NCBI GenBank assembly: GCA_030248195.1
Contig: JASAND010023997.1
Coordinates: forward strand, 20,258-84,257
DNA from: Trissonchulus latispiculum
Taxonomy: Eukaryota > Nematoda > Enoplea > Enoplida > Ironidae
DNA length: 64,000 bases
Direction of reading: 5' to 3'
Position numbers and translations under genes: made by a program. Of the stretch, positions 62,151 to 64,000 are shown piece by piece. A model generated the notes under the pieces. It searched no databases and was not told the origin of the DNA. It was given only the letters and a program-made list of their open reading frames with translations. How positions within the stretch are numbered: position 1 is the first letter of the stretch; each line of letters begins with the position of its first letter.

Positions 62151-64000
62151 ACGTAATTCTAGTATCACAGTACTGCTAAGTGCCAACATTAGCTACTAGC
62201 TGCTAACCTACCTTGGCTCGAACTCGTGGATCGTCGTCAGAAACAATCTCTCCAGTAGACAAAATTTGAACCATGCTTACCAATCAATATATTATCTAAA
62301 GTATATATATATACATATATATATACATATACACATATATATATGTATATACGTTGGCAGCTGCCTTATTCCTACAGAGATGGGGGTGTGGGTCATAGGT
62401 GTACGTATATATATACCTGGGGGGGAACACCCAACACCCTCCCCCCAAATGGAAAAGTCCCGACCCCACCCTCGAAATTTTGGAGGAAGACCCCACCCCC
62501 AAATGGCCAAATTCCAGACCCCACCCACCCAAATTTGCCAATTGCTAATTTTTGGTTGTATGTGTATAAATATATAGCGGTTTTTAGCAAAGTCGCAAAT
62601 TTTTTCTAAATTTTTTGAAGAAGAATTTTTTACCCCTCACCCAAATTCGATTTCTTCGAACCTGTGTTTTTTTTGCGAAAAAACTGCGAAATTCCGCACT
62701 TTTTTTGAAAATTCCGCAACTTTTTTCGGAGCTCTGCGTAAAGCTCCGCAAAAATTTTTGGCCTCGAGTAGAAATTTTCAGCTATTTCTGATAATAAATC
62801 CACGTGTTCCGGTACTTTTTGCAGAAAATTTCAAAAAATTTTCGCGCCTTCGGCGCATATTTTTGTATTGTATTGTATTTCTATATTGGCGTTGGGCTTC
62901 ATTATGATTGCTCTGTTCTTTGTATTTTTACTACTTTTCCGAAATCTTTCTATCTGCTTTTAATTTTAAAATGTTAGGTAGTGCGCGTCAGCGCACTACC
63001 TAGAATAGGGAAAAAAAGGCGTATTGCGCCTCTTGGAAAATAGTTTTCCCTGTTGCCGGCGGAGGAGTTGAGGTAGAGCCTTCATATTGTACCAGTAGAA
63101 ACCCCTTCACGAGGGGTACATGCTGTGCAAATTTGAGCAAAATCGGCCGAGCCGTTTTTGAGATATGGCAGATTGAATTTTTCAATGCACGACTTTCTCT
63201 CCATTTTTTTTTCTCCCCCCCCCCTAGAGGTCGGAGGTCTTAGATTTCCTATACCATATGGGGTTTTTTTTGAACAACTTTTTCCCCATTTTTGGGGAAA
63301 TGAGTATGGAGTAGGTAGGGCCCCCCCATAGGTCTGTGTACATAGCAGGATTTCGATTTTTTCGAAGATGGTCAAAATTTTTCAAAAATGGTCAATCCTT
63401 CTGTTCGGGTCTTCTTGAACTGGGGCAGGCCGACGGGTCTAAGGTTGTTTGTGGAGCATTGCCCCATGACCCTTATCTGGATGGGCTATATGAATTTTGA
63501 TCTGGCCCCTGTAATTTTCTGGCCGGGGGTCACTAGTTAACGTGTAAAAGGGGGGGTCTGGGCCTACGGAGTAGGGCAGCCCTATACATAAGAGCTGCTG
63601 GGCTGAGGTTTTGTATTCGAATAGGAACCCTATATGGTGAATCTAAAGGGCCCATTAGTTTCGCTGTAGGACCATCCATGTGGCTGGGGGCACCCTGATG
63701 GTGGTGGGTCCTACCGTGACGCAACTCCAACTTTAACCTCTTCTACACAGATATCTACAGTGAGCAGGTCTCTCTTATTTGGGGTTTGGGGTGGGGGTGG
63801 GGGGGGCACTACAGCATCGACTATAGTAGATTTCGCCCCGGACCCCTGTGGCGCCCCGGGCAGGGTCCGGACCTGGTGGATCGTGCCCAAAATGGCCAAA
63901 AATCGATTTTTCTGAAAGTGGCCAAGTTTGGTATCAAATGAAAGCCCTTGGTGAGGCGAACATTTTTTGTCATTGGAGTGACCACTCCCAAGTGGTCCCA
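62151..64000. other. Right-end stretch without a recognised gene
   Basis: Contains a TA-rich microsatellite (62300-62360), C-rich repeats (62415-62530), the palindrome variant ttcgcgccttcggcgc at about 62840, and homopolymer-rich sequence to the end. Open frames have no domains. I see no gene. Confidence 0.5.

Noticed and set aside
62266..62609. Four overlapping frames near the right end
   Set aside because: They are translations of TA and CCCACC repeats with no domain.

Overview
The window is invertebrate (metazoan) genomic DNA. It is AT-rich and split by introns with GT..AG borders, and most of it is transposable element. Host coding sequence is sparse: two exons of an HDGF-type PWWP gene on the minus strand (12688-12780 and 3890-3963), the last three coding exons of an ABCA-class ABC transporter on the plus strand (39501-40793), and the last exon of an unrecognised membrane protein with a p97-binding-type tail on the minus strand (43366-43977). 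The species cannot be named from the sequence. A marine invertebrate such as a sponge or lophotrochozoan is only a guess from the transposon mix.

Left third (1-23.7 kb): a decayed Penelope-like reverse transcriptase (about 1930-2840) lies downstream of HDGF exon 2. The 8.7 kb HDGF intron 1 holds a full-length RTE-type LINE (4937-11570, 11-bp target duplication). A hAT-like element (7289-10409) sits inside that LINE, a second hAT-like element (7563-9156) inside the first, and a LINE 3' fragment (7625-8121) inside the second. From 13 to 21 kb come small inverted-repeat elements, GC-rich palindromes and AT microsatellites. From 21.6 to 23.7 kb there is an unusual domain built from the 10-bp palindrome ACTTGCAAGT and relatives.

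Centre (about 23.7-39.0 kb): an apparently intact Polinton/Maverick (adintovirus-like) element. It carries a packaging ATPase, a basic virion-type protein, a chromodomain integrase, two penton-like paralogues, a small basic virion-type protein, a major capsid protein, an adenain-like protease and a protein-primed DNA polymerase B with all exonuclease and polymerase motifs. The left arm carries unusual cargo: a spliced CARD-domain protein, a TBP (TATA-binding protein) homologue keeping all four DNA-intercalating phenylalanines, a possible dsRNA-binding-like protein and small secreted Cys-containing proteins. Capsid, protease and integrase genes overlap by a few bases, as in a compact viral genome.

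Right third (39-64 kb): the ABCA tail; a 1.9 kb element with about 175-bp inverted termini (41281-43172); the membrane-protein exon; an Ingi/I-type LINE with an N-terminal 2A peptide, PHD-like finger and RNase H (about 46.0-50.1 kb); several non-autonomous hAT-like elements with exact 8-bp duplications; two elements starting CAGGGT with 6-bp duplications; a 900-bp element with 185-bp inverted arms; and a 145-bp satellite array (53976-56167, resumed at 60671) split by transposon insertions. The last 3 kb shows no recognisable gene.
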